28,579 nt of DNA from Flavobacteriales bacterium UBA5422 (GCA_002409405.1 DHNG01000020.1:86006-114584), one strand, 5' to 3'; shown: positions 16,457-25,186, numbered from the stretch's first letter. Notes: a model not told the origin generated them from the sequence alone. A program made the numbers and translations.

Positions 16457-18496
16457 TTATGGTTTCAGATCTTCAGCCAGCCATTTAAAAAACTCCCGGT
16501 GCCATACCAATCCATTTTGCGGACTCAACACCCAGTGACCTTCGGTAGGAAAGTGTAAAAACCGGCTTTTGATCCCTTTTAACTGTGCAGCCTGGTAGGC
16601 TTGTATTCCTTCTGCTTCCGGTACCCGAAAATCAATTCCGCCGTGGATTACCATGATTGGTGTATTCCAATTTTGAACATAGCGGTGCGGAGAGTTTTTT
16701 GCATAGATTTCTTTGTTGGCAGGATCCCAGTAGGGCCCTCCGACATCCCAGTGTGCAAAGAACAATTCTTCTGTCATTCCATACCAGCTTTCCAGATTGA
16801 ACAATCCGCAGTGCGCAACAAATGTTTTGAAACGGTTTTGATGAACACCTGCCAACATGTATACGGAGTATCCTCCATAAGATGCACCGACTGCTCCAAG
16901 GCGATCTTTATCAACGTATGGCAATTCCGTCGCTGCATCGATGGCAGATAAATAATCGCTGATCGGCTGGCCTCCCCAGTCTTTCGAAATAGCGTCATTC
17001 CACTCTTGCCCGAATCCCGGAAGTCCGCGACGGTTGGGAGCAACAATCACATATCCTTGTGATGCCATCAACATTAAATTCCACCGGTAGGAGAAAAACT
17101 GGCTCACCTGGCTTTGTGGTCCTCCCTGGCAATACAACAATGTCGGGTATTTTTTGTTGGCATCAAAGTTCGGTGGCAATACCATCCATACCAACATGTC
17201 TTTTCCATCGGATGTCTTCACCCATTTTTCCTGAACGGTTGGTTTTGCCAGTTTGCTCAACAATTCTGTATTCGCATTGGTAAGTTGTGCAGCAGTTGTT
17301 GTAACTGCTCCCTTTTTACCTTTCACCACTTCAACAGCAAAGTATTCAACAGGAGAAACCATTGACTGACGTCCTGCATAAATAAAGTTTCCGAAAGGAG
17401 AAAGACTGATGTAATCGTGTTGCCCGGTTGTCAGCTGACGGATTTCACCACTTGCAAGAATCACTTCAAACAATTGTTCCGTTCCTTTTGTCGGAGCGAG
17501 GAACAGAATTTTGCTTCCGTCCGGGTGCCATGCATAGTCAGCAACCGTAATATCCGTTTTATGCGTCAGGTTTTTAATTTCTCCTGTGGCTGTTTTTACA
17601 AGAATATCGTTTTTATCTGCTTCAAATCCATTGCGTTCCATACTCAACCACGCCAAATCTCCTTTGGAAGAAAATGCAGGATGATTGTCATATCCCTTGA
17701 AGTTTCCGTCGCAGGTAATGCAAGATGTTGCACCTGTTTTCAATTCAACCCGGTACAATTCGCTGTTTGTAGAAGTTGCAAACGCTTTTCCGGCCATTTT
17801 TTTCGTGGAATAAACCACTGCCTGGTTGTCGGGAGTGAATGTTACACTTCCCAAACCACCAAACGGAGGGAGTGCCGCATTGTATGTTTCTCCTTTCAGT
17901 AAATCTATTCCTTCACCACTGATTTTTCCGTTTGCAACAGGATAATAGAACAAATGCTCTACTTTGTAATCGTCCCAACTGGACCAGTGACGGTACAACA
18001 GGTCGTTTTCCACACGCGCATTGGCTTTCGGCAGATCAGGGTATTCTTCGTTGATCGTTTTGCGGATTTGAACTGATTGCAGTGTGATAACGGTCTGCTC
18101 ATCGGAAGAAATTTTAAACCCGTCAATTCCGTTTACATTTGAAACTTTTGATTTATTTGAGCCATCTGCATTTATCTTCCAGATGTCAACATTCCCACTT
18201 TCTGTTGACAGAAAATAAATGGTATTTTTTCCAGCCCATTGTGCTTCAAATTCTGAGAACGGGGTATTGGTTATTTGTTTTGTTGCTTTAGTTGTCAGGT
18301 CAATGACATACAAATCGGAATTTCCCTTATTCTCGGCAACATTTACCGTTGTATGAGCATATAAGAAGTACTTTCCATCCGGTGAAACGGTACCTCCGCT
18401 CAATCGTTTGAAATCCATCATTCGTTCAGGAGTGAGAACTTCCTGAGCATTTGCCATCATGCTACTGCAAAGGGCGACAAACAAAAACTTTTTCAT
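16457..18496 (-). CDS. S9 family peptidase, DPP5/acylaminoacyl-peptidase-like (S9C)
   Basis: I place the start at 18496 (679 aa), because MKKFLFVALCSSMMANAQE is a clean signal peptide. The in-frame extension upstream to 18703 encodes a non-signal-like leader and overlaps the divergent intergenic region. A beta-propeller (residues 25-400, with DPP-type repeats such as SPDGKYFLYAHT) precedes an alpha/beta-hydrolase domain with S539 in GASYGG, D622 in GGIDFR and H654 in EGHW. The size and motifs resemble Porphyromonas DPP5-type enzymes, which remove dipeptides with hydrophobic residues next to the cut. That specificity is inference. It is the first gene of a three-gene run. Confidence 0.9.
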   Translation of the reverse strand: MKKFLFVALCSSMMANAQEVLTPERMMDFKRLSGGTVSPDGKYFLYAHTTVNVAENKGNSDLYVIDLTTKATKQITNTPFSEFEAQWAGKNTIYFLSTESGNVDIWKINADGSNKSKVSNVNGIDGFKISSDEQTVITLQSVQIRKTINEEYPDLPKANARVENDLLYRHWSSWDDYKVEHLFYYPVANGKISGEGIDLLKGETYNAALPPFGGLGSVTFTPDNQAVVYSTKKMAGKAFATSTNSELYRVELKTGATSCITCDGNFKGYDNHPAFSSKGDLAWLSMERNGFEADKNDILVKTATGEIKNLTHKTDITVADYAWHPDGSKILFLAPTKGTEQLFEVILASGEIRQLTTGQHDYISLSPFGNFIYAGRQSMVSPVEYFAVEVVKGKKGAVTTTAAQLTNANTELLSKLAKPTVQEKWVKTSDGKDMLVWMVLPPNFDANKKYPTLLYCQGGPQSQVSQFFSYRWNLMLMASQGYVIVAPNRRGLPGFGQEWNDAISKDWGGQPISDYLSAIDAATELPYVDKDRLGAVGASYGGYSVYMLAGVHQNRFKTFVAHCGLFNLESWYGMTEELFFAHWDVGGPYWDPANKEIYAKNSPHRYVQNWNTPIMVIHGGIDFRVPEAEGIQAYQAAQLKGIKSRFLHFPTEGHWVLSPQNGLVWHREFFKWLAEDLKP

Positions 18497-18704
18497 TACA
18501 ATCAGAAATTTGAGGTGTGAATGTAGTGAAATTTTTATAAATCGGTATTTCTTCCACATGAGAAAGCAGGGAGAATATCGTTTCAGGGCTGAAAAATTCA
18601 TTACAAATTTTTTCCTTTTTACTACATAAGCTCTTTGGTTTGCTTCAGTGGTTGAAGATGAATTACTCTGAATCCGGATCTTTGTAAGTACAAAATCTGA
18701 CACA

Positions 18705-19454
18705 ATGGAAGCACATGTAAATATTGAATCGATCTGGGATCAGCCGATCTCTTCCTTTCCATTGATAAAGAAGGTTTTATCAATAACGAAAAAGAAGAAC
18801 GAAGCAAAGCCCTTACAGACTCCCGCAGTGATAAAGGAACTGTGTGACGGAGTCTTACTGGATGGTAAAAAAATCAAATCACTGATTTTTTCAACGGATA
18901 TGGCGCTCATTGAAAACAATGACGCAGATGCGGTGTTAGCTGTCTATCCGTTTACTCCCTCTCCGAAAATTATGAAATCGCTGATTGATTTTTCTGAAAA
19001 ACCGGTGATCTGTGGTGTGGGTGGCGGACTGACCCAGGGAAAAGTAGCTCTGGAGATGGCCATTGCTGCAGAAGATCTGGGGGCGAAAGCCATTATTGTC
19101 AATCAGCCGTTTAAGAACAAGCACATCGAATTGATTAAAAAACGGATTTCTATTCCGATTATTTCCAGTGTTTCTGTATCCGGTATTTCATTTAGTGACC
19201 GCGTGAATGCAGGAGTTGATATTTTTCATGTTACTGCAGGACAAAAGACCCCGGAATTGATTGATTACATCAGTTATGCAGCGCCCGGTTACCCGGTTAT
19301 GGCTACCGGAGGAAAAACACTTGAAAGCATCACTTCCTCCATTCATTCAGGAGCAGATGCTATTGTTGTAACTCCTCCTTCCAGCAGTGAGTTGTTTCGA
19401 TCCATTATGGATCAGTACAGAAGGGGAATAAGCAAATTAAAAAAACAATTTTAA
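18705..19454 (+). CDS. TIM-barrel protein of unknown function (ThiG/hydrolase-like phosphate-binding barrel)
   Basis: This 249-aa cytoplasmic protein has no signal peptide. From about residue 45 it shows repeated strand-loop-helix units: ADAVLAVYPF, PVICGVGGGLTQGK (residues 100-113), GAKAIIVNQPF, IPIISSVSVSG, GVDIFHVTAGQ, PVMATGGKTLESI (197-209) and ADAIVVTPPSS (217-227). The last two, ATGG and VTPPSS, sit where beta7 and beta8 of phosphate-binding TIM barrels hold their ligand. The fold is convincing, but the substrate is not deducible. The gene is divergent from the S9C peptidase gene (208 bp between the starts) and is followed after 11 bp by another plus-strand gene, likely one operon. Confidence 0.75.
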   Translation: MEAHVNIESIWDQPISSFPLIKKVLSITKKKNEAKPLQTPAVIKELCDGVLLDGKKIKSLIFSTDMALIENNDADAVLAVYPFTPSPKIMKSLIDFSEKPVICGVGGGLTQGKVALEMAIAAEDLGAKAIIVNQPFKNKHIELIKKRISIPIISSVSVSGISFSDRVNAGVDIFHVTAGQKTPELIDYISYAAPGYPVMATGGKTLESITSSIHSGADAIVVTPPSSSELFRSIMDQYRRGISKLKKQF

Positions 19455-19465
19455 CACAACAAGAA

Positions 19466-19783
19466 ATGATTCGCACACAGTTAGGTAGAGAAAAAGCGGT
19501 TATGAACAATGGACATAAACGCATTGAAAAAGAAGAAGTAAGCAAACTGAACTTCCCTTCGGACGAAGTGTTGTTCACAGAACAGGAGATTGCTCAGCGT
19601 CGGATTGCTCTCGAACGGGCACCGGTGCTGGGAAACCTGGATCATATTAAAATTAAGCTGTTTTTTGAAGATGAACGGGAGAAACTGTTTGTGGAAACTA
19701 CGGTTTGGGCAGTAACGACTGACCGGGTTGTTTTGAAGCAGGGAGTAACGATCCCGATTCACCGGATTTGTAAGGTGTTGTAG
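19466..19783 (+). CDS. Small conserved-looking protein of unknown function
   Basis: This 105-aa soluble protein begins 11 bp after the TIM-barrel gene. The likely conserved core starts near residue 13 (MNNGHKRIEKEEV), so a shorter start at 19502 is possible. The second half has a predicted antiparallel beta pattern, KIKLFFEDEREKLFVETTVWAVTTDRVVLKQGVTIPIHRI, with alternating hydrophobic residues. This suggests a small beta-sandwich or barrel. I do not recognise a named family and see no signal peptide or membrane segment. The tight spacing suggests that it works with, or is co-expressed with, the barrel protein. Confidence 0.7.
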   Translation: MIRTQLGREKAVMNNGHKRIEKEEVSKLNFPSDEVLFTEQEIAQRRIALERAPVLGNLDHIKIKLFFEDEREKLFVETTVWAVTTDRVVLKQGVTIPIHRICKVL

Positions 19784-19901
19784 TGAATTGTTTTTCAGTT
19801 GTTTGACTTTTTATTATATATGCTGAAGTTGCTGAACAACAGGGGTTAAAGAACGTTAAAAATTAGGGATTTTAATTATTTTTTCATATAATGAACTAAT
19901 T

Positions 19902-20618
19902 ATGAATCATTTAATTTTAATTCTCATGAAATATGTTTACATATCCTTCTTATTGATTTCACTAATTATCATCCGGGCAACGGCATATGGACAAGATCTC
20001 ACACCCGTAGAAGCAACCATTGAACGTGATAATAAATTACGTTCCTGTTTAGTTGTATCAGTAGACCCCGAACCCAAAACATTAAAGAAAGCATGGAGGG
20101 ATTTTCTGAAAGAGAAGTACGACTTTAAATTAAAAGGAATCGGGTTTCTTTCGAATAAAGATGTGCTGAGCGCAAAGAAAGTAACACTTCCTGCCATTTC
20201 TCCGAATGCACTGGATTTTTATACAGAAATTGTGCCTGACCAGTCAGGTTCACAAATGAAAGTCTTTGCGTCTTACGGATACGAAGTATATATTAATCCG
20301 AATGAACATCCCGAGGAGTTTCAACAGTTGAAGACGATTTTTTCAACCTTTCTTCAAACGTATATTCCGAATTATTACCAGGAGTTGGTAGATGATACGG
20401 AGAATGCAGTAAGGGATCTGATGAAGGATCAGAAAAAACTGAAGAAATCCATCACAAAAGATTCAAAAAAGGCTGAAAAATTTACGGCAAAGATCAAGCA
20501 ACTGAACGAAGCGGTTTCCGACAATCAGGCAGAACTGATTCAGGTAGAAGAAAAGTTATCCAACCGAACATTGAAGCTGGAAAAGTACAAACTGAAATTG
20601 AAGAATGTTACTCCTTAA
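19902..20618 (+). CDS. Secreted protein with C-terminal coiled coil, unknown function
   Basis: This protein has 238 aa from the first ATG, or 230 aa from the ATG at 19926, which gives the cleaner signal peptide MKYVYISFLLISLIIIRATAYGQ; either start is possible. After the signal, residues 30-150 form a mixed domain with no motif I can name. Residues 160-238 are highly charged heptad-like sequence (KDQKKLKKSITKDSKKAEKF and so on), a likely coiled coil. It is probably periplasmic or outer-membrane associated. It faces the T9SS cargo gene at 20688 tail to tail, 69 bp apart, and I see no hairpin terminator between them. Confidence 0.75.
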   Translation: MNHLILILMKYVYISFLLISLIIIRATAYGQDLTPVEATIERDNKLRSCLVVSVDPEPKTLKKAWRDFLKEKYDFKLKGIGFLSNKDVLSAKKVTLPAISPNALDFYTEIVPDQSGSQMKVFASYGYEVYINPNEHPEEFQQLKTIFSTFLQTYIPNYYQELVDDTENAVRDLMKDQKKLKKSITKDSKKAEKFTAKIKQLNEAVSDNQAELIQVEEKLSNRTLKLEKYKLKLKNVTP

Positions 20619-20687
20619 TGTGTACGGTGCTATACTGCAAAAAACGGTGTGTTGATTTAGGTTTTAATCAGAGATTCCGGTGAATGT

Positions 20688-22103
20688 TTATTGTATAACA
20701 AGGTTCATCCACTGAACAGAATGATCGATTTCCACCATTGCTATATATGAGCCGGGTTGAACAGAAGAAATATCAATTTGTTCTCCTGTCATATTGCATG
20801 TATGTGATAAGATCAATTTGCCCTGTAGATCAAAAATAGTGATCAGAGGATAGGAATTGATGTCGTTGTATTTTACGGTGATGGTTGTTGATGCAGGGTT
20901 CGGGGAGATAAATAGCTGTTGGTCAATTTTATTATCCGAAAGACCATTTTGAGGCATTTTCGGATCATAGTCAATAAAATTGGGGAGACCTAATACACAC
21001 ACACCACTTGCCAGCTCAAGTTGATTGTGTACAAATCCACATCCGACTCCTTGTACATCCGGATTGTTAATAACGGATAAATAGGGTTGAAATACACCAT
21101 TATAAAAATCCATTGAAATATAAATTTTACCATCCGGAGCAATCTGAAGTTGAGAAAATCGCGGGTGGCTAGAAATCTGGTATACACTTGCTGCAATATT
21201 AGGAGCTTCTGTGTCATATTGAAATAATCCTTCACTCCACATAGCAACATATAGGAATCGCCCGCTTTTTGAAAATTCTCGGTATCCCCATGAGCTTCCT
21301 GTTGCTCTTGGATTTGACAACATCCCGGTCTCGTTATCAAAATCAAATATTTCCCAATTAAAGGCCAGTTTATCTCCCTGAGCGGATATTTGCATGGTAG
21401 ATTGCATTCCTGCTGAATTTTCAATACCAATATATTGACTCTCAGGATTGGAAATTCCGGAAGGGCTGATTCGATAACGGATAAACTGATTGGTGTTGTC
21501 TTGATTAATATATCCGCTTTCGTGCAAAATAACCCAGTAATCGATTCCGTTTGCATGCTTGGTTGCCATTATTTGCTCACATAGAATGGGTGCTGATGGT
21601 ATGATTAACGGAGTTGCTTTCTCTGTTACGTCTCCAAGCCCACCATCAAGAGTCATATCAATAATGGAATAAGTAAGTCCTTTATAATTGGGGGAATTAT
21701 AGTTTTCGTAGCCATCTAATGTAAACAAGTAGTATTTTGTTGTTGAGCCGGGCATTGGCACAACAAGCGAAGATTGCATCGGTGTTGAATTACCTGTTAA
21801 CCCAAAGAGTGATCCGTTAGGCATTATATTGTGATTTCTATTCCATACGGCAACTATTCCATTTGATGTGGTATTATTCCCATTCGAATAAAATAATAAA
21901 TCTCCATTTTCATCTGAATGTGTTACACATCCTTCTTCGACAATCATTGTTGAGTTTGCAACAGAGACCGGACTGTCGGATGAAAAATCAAGTCCTGCAC
22001 CTTTTCCGAAATACCAATGATTCTTATGTCCTTCTTGTGCCTGTAGAAAAAGAGGAATGAACAGAAAGTATACAAATAAGGAAGTAGGGAAAATTAGTTT
22101 CAT
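20688..22103 (-). CDS. Secreted beta-propeller-like protein with T9SS type A sorting domain
   Basis: I place the start at 22103 (471 aa), because MKLIFPTSLFVYFLFIPLFLQAQ is a clear signal peptide. The longer frame to 22163 adds an unlikely leader. The mature protein opens NHWYFGKGAGLDFSSDSPVSV, followed by EEGCVTHSDENGDLLFYSNG and MQSSLVVPMPGSTTKYYLFT. This pattern is common in Bacteroidota secreted propeller-like proteins. The C-terminal 80 residues (FISPNPASTTITVKYND ... FDLQGKLI ... PGSYIAMVE) match the type A T9SS sorting domain, so it is exported and anchored or released at the surface. Its role beyond that is unknown. It is monocistronic as far as can be seen. Confidence 0.9.
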   Translation of the reverse strand: MKLIFPTSLFVYFLFIPLFLQAQEGHKNHWYFGKGAGLDFSSDSPVSVANSTMIVEEGCVTHSDENGDLLFYSNGNNTTSNGIVAVWNRNHNIMPNGSLFGLTGNSTPMQSSLVVPMPGSTTKYYLFTLDGYENYNSPNYKGLTYSIIDMTLDGGLGDVTEKATPLIIPSAPILCEQIMATKHANGIDYWVILHESGYINQDNTNQFIRYRISPSGISNPESQYIGIENSAGMQSTMQISAQGDKLAFNWEIFDFDNETGMLSNPRATGSSWGYREFSKSGRFLYVAMWSEGLFQYDTEAPNIAASVYQISSHPRFSQLQIAPDGKIYISMDFYNGVFQPYLSVINNPDVQGVGCGFVHNQLELASGVCVLGLPNFIDYDPKMPQNGLSDNKIDQQLFISPNPASTTITVKYNDINSYPLITIFDLQGKLILSHTCNMTGEQIDISSVQPGSYIAMVEIDHSVQWMNLVIQ

Positions 22104-22129
22104 AAGTGAGTTATAATCATTTAATAAGG

Positions 22130-22137
22130 CAAATATA
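22130..22137 (-). promoter_or_regulatory. Possible -7 element of the T9SS cargo gene
   Basis: The minus strand reads TATATTTG, fitting TAnnTTTG, 27 bp upstream of the start at 22103. The -33 position (CCTG) does not match, so support is weak. If it is real, the longer in-frame start at 22163 would lie upstream of the transcript, which supports the shorter start. Confidence 0.28.
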
Positions 22138-22194
22138 ATTGATAAACTTCTGTCATCAGGCATGATTTATCCACTATATTTATCAAGTAAAAAA

Positions 22195-23031
22195 TCACTC
22201 GTTCTCACGATACGAAAAATCCATCTTCTCCACACTTTTTTCCGCTGCGACTTTGACTACATACCGCAATTTTTCAATGACCTCGCTTGGTTTTCCCCGT
22301 TCAAAGAGACTCGCCAGCCACACCATGCTTCTCAGCATTTTACTTTTCGGTTTGGCCAGATTTTGCCCGAGTGCTGCAATGGATTGATCCCGGGTTTGGA
22401 TGAGTGGGTTGTCTTCTTCCGCAACGTGCAACATACAGCCAAAGTACCAGGCACCTGTTCGCGCAATGTCAATGCTGAAAGTTGCCAGTTTATCTTCATA
22501 CCCTTTTCCGAATTTTTGTACCACCCAGATCATCGGAGAAACTTTACTCAGGTCCTTTTCTACTTCATCCACGAGTGAGGCCAGGATGGAATTAATGGTG
22601 TCAAAGTCGTGGAGAATTCCTTCGATACAGAATTCTTGTTGCATGGTTTCATTCGTAGCGATGCCCAGATCCAGGTTGATGTGCGCATTGATTCCCAACA
22701 GCATGTGTTGCAAGATGATGGTGGACGTATTTTTTGTTGCTTCAAATGCCACTTCCCAACTTTGTGTAGGCGTTTTGTGATTCGTCCATTCCTGCCATGC
22801 ATTGATGTAGCGCGTAGCAAACAAAATGTCCAACCGCTCCATGCGTTTTCCGTCTTCAAATTCCCCACGTTCAATTCCTTCCTTAATGCGGCAGGTAACC
22901 CGGTGGTACAAAACGGCAAAATAACCGATTCGGCTGTTGTGTCGCATGCTCCATTCAATAATGTGGTTGAGTTCCTCAATTACCTGATCAATGGATGTAA
23001 TCGTTTGCTGGGATTGTGTTGTCAGTGTCAT
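22195..23031 (-). CDS. DUF5995-family protein
   Basis: I use the ATG at 23031 (278 aa, MTLTTQSQQTI). The frame can run ten codons further to a TTG at 23061, which I consider less likely. The protein is mostly helical and cytoplasmic. It carries HNSRIGYFAVLYHRVTCRIKEGIE near residue 30 and the phrases FATRYINAW and LQHMLLGINAHINLDLGIA around residues 85-140, which I recognise as typical of the DUF5995 family. No catalytic activity is established for that family to my knowledge; the His-rich LLGINAHINLDL segment may bind a metal (inference). The next gene upstream starts 153 bp before this one ends its leader. Confidence 0.8.
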   Translation of the reverse strand: MTLTTQSQQTITSIDQVIEELNHIIEWSMRHNSRIGYFAVLYHRVTCRIKEGIERGEFEDGKRMERLDILFATRYINAWQEWTNHKTPTQSWEVAFEATKNTSTIILQHMLLGINAHINLDLGIATNETMQQEFCIEGILHDFDTINSILASLVDEVEKDLSKVSPMIWVVQKFGKGYEDKLATFSIDIARTGAWYFGCMLHVAEEDNPLIQTRDQSIAALGQNLAKPKSKMLRSMVWLASLFERGKPSEVIEKLRYVVKVAAEKSVEKMDFSYRENE

Positions 23032-23183
23032 TGCAGTGAGTTTATCTGGCAATACTACCAATAATTATCAATTGATTTTCAGGGGTAAATACCTGTTTTG
23101 TTAGAAGTGTATGCAGATTCTTATCATAGTGAAGATGTGCTCCTCCTCCAAAGAAGGAAGAGAACTATGAAATCGTACATACA

Positions 23184-24218
23184 TCAAATAGCGTCTATTG
23201 CTACTACATACAACGGATTTGTTAATTCTTGCGCTTTCCCTGTTTTTGAACGACACACAACATCTACCTGCGATATCCCCAGAATCGGATGTAAAGGCCC
23301 CCATTTGACACGGTACTTTGTTTCCTGATACAGTAATTCCTTATTGTCTACCCACCAGATGAGCATATTAGCTTGGGTATGTGCAATCAGACTTTCAAAT
23401 AATTCGGTCAATACGACCGGATCATTGTCTTTTACCCAAACAGAATCGGGTACAACAAATGTATGGTTCTCCGGATTGACCAACCTGTTTATAACCGGTA
23501 GTTTGCTTACCAATTTTGCTTTCTGTTCACCCCATTTCCCACCTAAGCTTTCAATGTGCCAATGAGCCGTTGAGATTCTTGAAAAAGCAACAATTTCTCC
23601 CTGCTCATTTTCAATAACAGCAAACGGATCTTTATCCAGATAGTACTCGAAAAAGAACGCATGATGCTGAAAAACCTGACGGATGCGTTGCTGCATATTC
23701 TTATCTGTAGCGGTAATGATTTTAAACCGGGAAGATTTTTTTGCAAAAAAACGACTGAATGTTTGTGTGGAAAGCTGAGCTACCGTTTGGAAATTGAAAT
23801 TCCTGCTCATCCATTTACTTCTGTCATTTTTCGGATCAATATAGGCATATAAATGAGTTACTTCATTTCCATCTACATCACCATTTATTGCTGACTGGAA
23901 AAAGCGTTCTATTTCCGTTTTCAGTAAGCTATTGCTTTTGTCTTCCGTTTTTGTGTCCGTAGATCGTTGGAGGCTCGTTCTGAATGCAAAATAGCGGATG
24001 TACCAATCTTGGTTTCGTCGACAAAAGGTGATGTTGCCCAACACTTTTTGCTGTCGCTGTATGTAAAAAAATAAAGGATGATCTATTTGTATTACCCGTT
24101 TGGCCGTATCCAAATGTTTGTAACGTATACCGGTTGTTCCGAGTGTCACCTCCGTCAGGAGATCGACGATTTCGGGATTTGGTTTTTCAGATAATTTAAA
24201 CAATTTAGATGACCACAT
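23184..24218 (-). CDS. Conserved hypothetical protein, possible acyltransferase (GNAT-like) fold
   Basis: This 344-aa soluble protein has no signal peptide. The N-terminal part includes two possible ligand-binding beta-alpha units (KVLGNITFCRRNQDWYIRYFAFR, VTHLYAYIDPKNDRS). The C-terminal half has ENEQGEIVAFSRISTAHW and LIAHTQANMLIWWVDNKELLYQ, a strand-helix-strand pattern that resembles GNAT acetyltransferases, but the acetyl-CoA loop (R/QxxGxG/A) is not clear. The assignment is therefore tentative. A -7-type element (TAAATTTG at 24264-24257) lies 39 bp upstream of the start. A DUF5995 gene follows 152 bp downstream on the same strand. Confidence 0.65.
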   Translation of the reverse strand: MWSSKLFKLSEKPNPEIVDLLTEVTLGTTGIRYKHLDTAKRVIQIDHPLFFYIQRQQKVLGNITFCRRNQDWYIRYFAFRTSLQRSTDTKTEDKSNSLLKTEIERFFQSAINGDVDGNEVTHLYAYIDPKNDRSKWMSRNFNFQTVAQLSTQTFSRFFAKKSSRFKIITATDKNMQQRIRQVFQHHAFFFEYYLDKDPFAVIENEQGEIVAFSRISTAHWHIESLGGKWGEQKAKLVSKLPVINRLVNPENHTFVVPDSVWVKDNDPVVLTELFESLIAHTQANMLIWWVDNKELLYQETKYRVKWGPLHPILGISQVDVVCRSKTGKAQELTNPLYVVAIDAI

Positions 24219-24256
24219 TTTTAATAGGAATAACTCAATGGAGTGAACAACACAAC

Positions 24257-24264
24257 CAAATTTA
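24257..24264 (-). promoter_or_regulatory. Possible -7 element upstream of the 344-aa hypothetical gene
   Basis: The minus strand reads TAAATTTG, fitting TAnnTTTG. No TTTG occurs 19 bp upstream. It lies 39 bp before the start codon at 24218. The rest of the AT-rich 24219-24505 spacer shows only a direct repeat of AAGCTTTT (near 24283-24300) and no gene. Confidence 0.25.
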
Positions 24265-24505
24265 GGATTAAAATATCATTTTAAGCTTTTCTAAGCTTTT
24301 TTAGGAAAGGTAACACAATAAAAAACTCTGATTGGAGAGATGTCAATGTTGCCTACATAGGTAAAATTATGTTGATACAGGTGTAATTATTTTAACGGCA
24401 AAAATTTATATCTTATTAAATATTGATATTATATTAGTTGTTAATTAATGATCAACAAAAATGCTTTTAAAAATAGAATATTCCGTTTCATTATCATAAA
24501 TAATT

Positions 24506-24973
24506 GTGGTTGTACTTACAATAATTACTACTGCGTTAGGATATGTTGTAAAGCAGCAAAGAGATAGAATAAAGGAAATAAACAATCAATTATCTGAGCA
24601 TAAGTATAAAATGTATAATGAAGTACTAGGAATCTTTTTTGACATTATGAAACAACAAAGAGGGGTTAAAGGGTTAAAAAATCAGGATCGCGGAATTAGA
24701 GTATTAGATGTGAAACAACAAATGTTAATATATGCTCCAGATGAAGTTTTCCATAAATTTGTAGAATGGACTAGGTATACAGCAAATCACGAAACTGAGG
24801 ATTTACGACATTTTTTAATCTATTTAGACCTTTTAATTTTAATAAGAAAAGACATGGGATATCCAAAAACAACTTTCAAAGCAGATGATTTTTGGAAATT
24901 AATTATGACTACAGATTTAGAAATTGCTGAAATGAAAAGTCGAATTGCTAATTATAAGAAGAAAGATAACTAA
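24506..24973 (+). CDS. Small membrane-anchored hypothetical protein, start uncertain
   Basis: The frame opens with GTG at 24506 and gives 155 aa. Residues 1-16 are hydrophobic (VVLTIITTALGYVV), followed by the charged, helix-rich soluble region KQQRDRIKEINNQLSEHKYKMYNEV. A single N-terminal anchor with a cytoplasmic helical domain is likely. An in-frame ATG at 24461 with a short leader is blocked by a TAA at 24497-24499, so either the gene starts at GTG or an N-terminal codon has been lost. It is more AT-rich than its neighbours and lies alone on the plus strand between minus-strand genes, signs of an accessory or acquired gene. I do not recognise the family. Confidence 0.6.
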   Translation: MVVLTIITTALGYVVKQQRDRIKEINNQLSEHKYKMYNEVLGIFFDIMKQQRGVKGLKNQDRGIRVLDVKQQMLIYAPDEVFHKFVEWTRYTANHETEDLRHFLIYLDLLILIRKDMGYPKTTFKADDFWKLIMTTDLEIAEMKSRIANYKKKDN

Positions 24974-25025
24974 TCTACCCTACTAAGTTTTCCCTAATTC
25001 CTCCATTTGCCGGCAAAATAGTATA

Positions 25026-25057
25026 AATAAAAAATCCCCGGTTTTCACCGAGGATTT
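25026..25057 (-). terminator. Rho-independent terminator of tRNA-Gln
   Basis: On the minus strand an 11-bp stem (25047-25057 with 25032-25042, one G-U pair) closes a GAAA tetraloop and is followed by TTATTTATAC-type T-rich sequence. It lies 7 bp past the mature tRNA 3' end. Confidence 0.8.
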
Positions 25058-25063
25058 AATCTG

Positions 25064-25136
25064 TTGTCCCACTAGGGCTCGAACCTAGACTCTTCTGAAC
25101 CAAAATCAGACGTGTTGCCAGTTACACCATGGGACA
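25064..25136 (-). tRNA. tRNA-Gln (anticodon TTG)
   Basis: This 73-nt cloverleaf has acceptor strands TGTCCCA and TGGGACA, a D-arm, the anticodon stem TCTGA/TCAGA with loop TTTTGGT (anticodon TTG at 25101-25103), a T-arm with CTAGG/CCTAG and loop TTCGAGC, and discriminator A. The CCA end is not encoded. It has its own promoter-like element 50 bp upstream and a terminator just downstream, so it is a single-gene unit. Confidence 0.96.
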
Positions 25137-25152
25137 GTTTCACAACGTTCCC

Positions 25153-25172
25153 TCAAAACAACAGTGTTTTGA
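25153..25172 (-). other. Hairpin in the tRNA-Gln precursor leader
   Basis: TCAAAACA (25153-25160) and TGTTTTGA (25165-25172) form a perfect 8-bp stem around a 4-base loop, between the promoter and the tRNA. No T tract follows on either strand, so it is not a terminator. It may protect or guide processing of the 5' leader. Confidence 0.4.
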
Positions 25173-25186
25173 CCTAATTGCGGGGG

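Noticed and set aside
17417..17902. A 161-aa plus-strand frame opposite the S9C peptidase gene
   Set aside because: It is rich in Cys and Phe and lies wholly antisense to the beta-propeller of the peptidase, so it is a shadow.
18497..18703. In-frame N-terminal extension of the S9C peptidase (69 residues)
   Set aside because: The downstream Met begins a clear signal peptide, and the extension would reach the divergent gene start. It is better explained as upstream non-coding DNA.
22400..23064. Plus-strand frames of 126 and 151 aa opposite the DUF5995 gene
   Set aside because: The minus-strand frame has family-like motifs and a proper ATG start; the plus-strand frames show no motif and are shadows.
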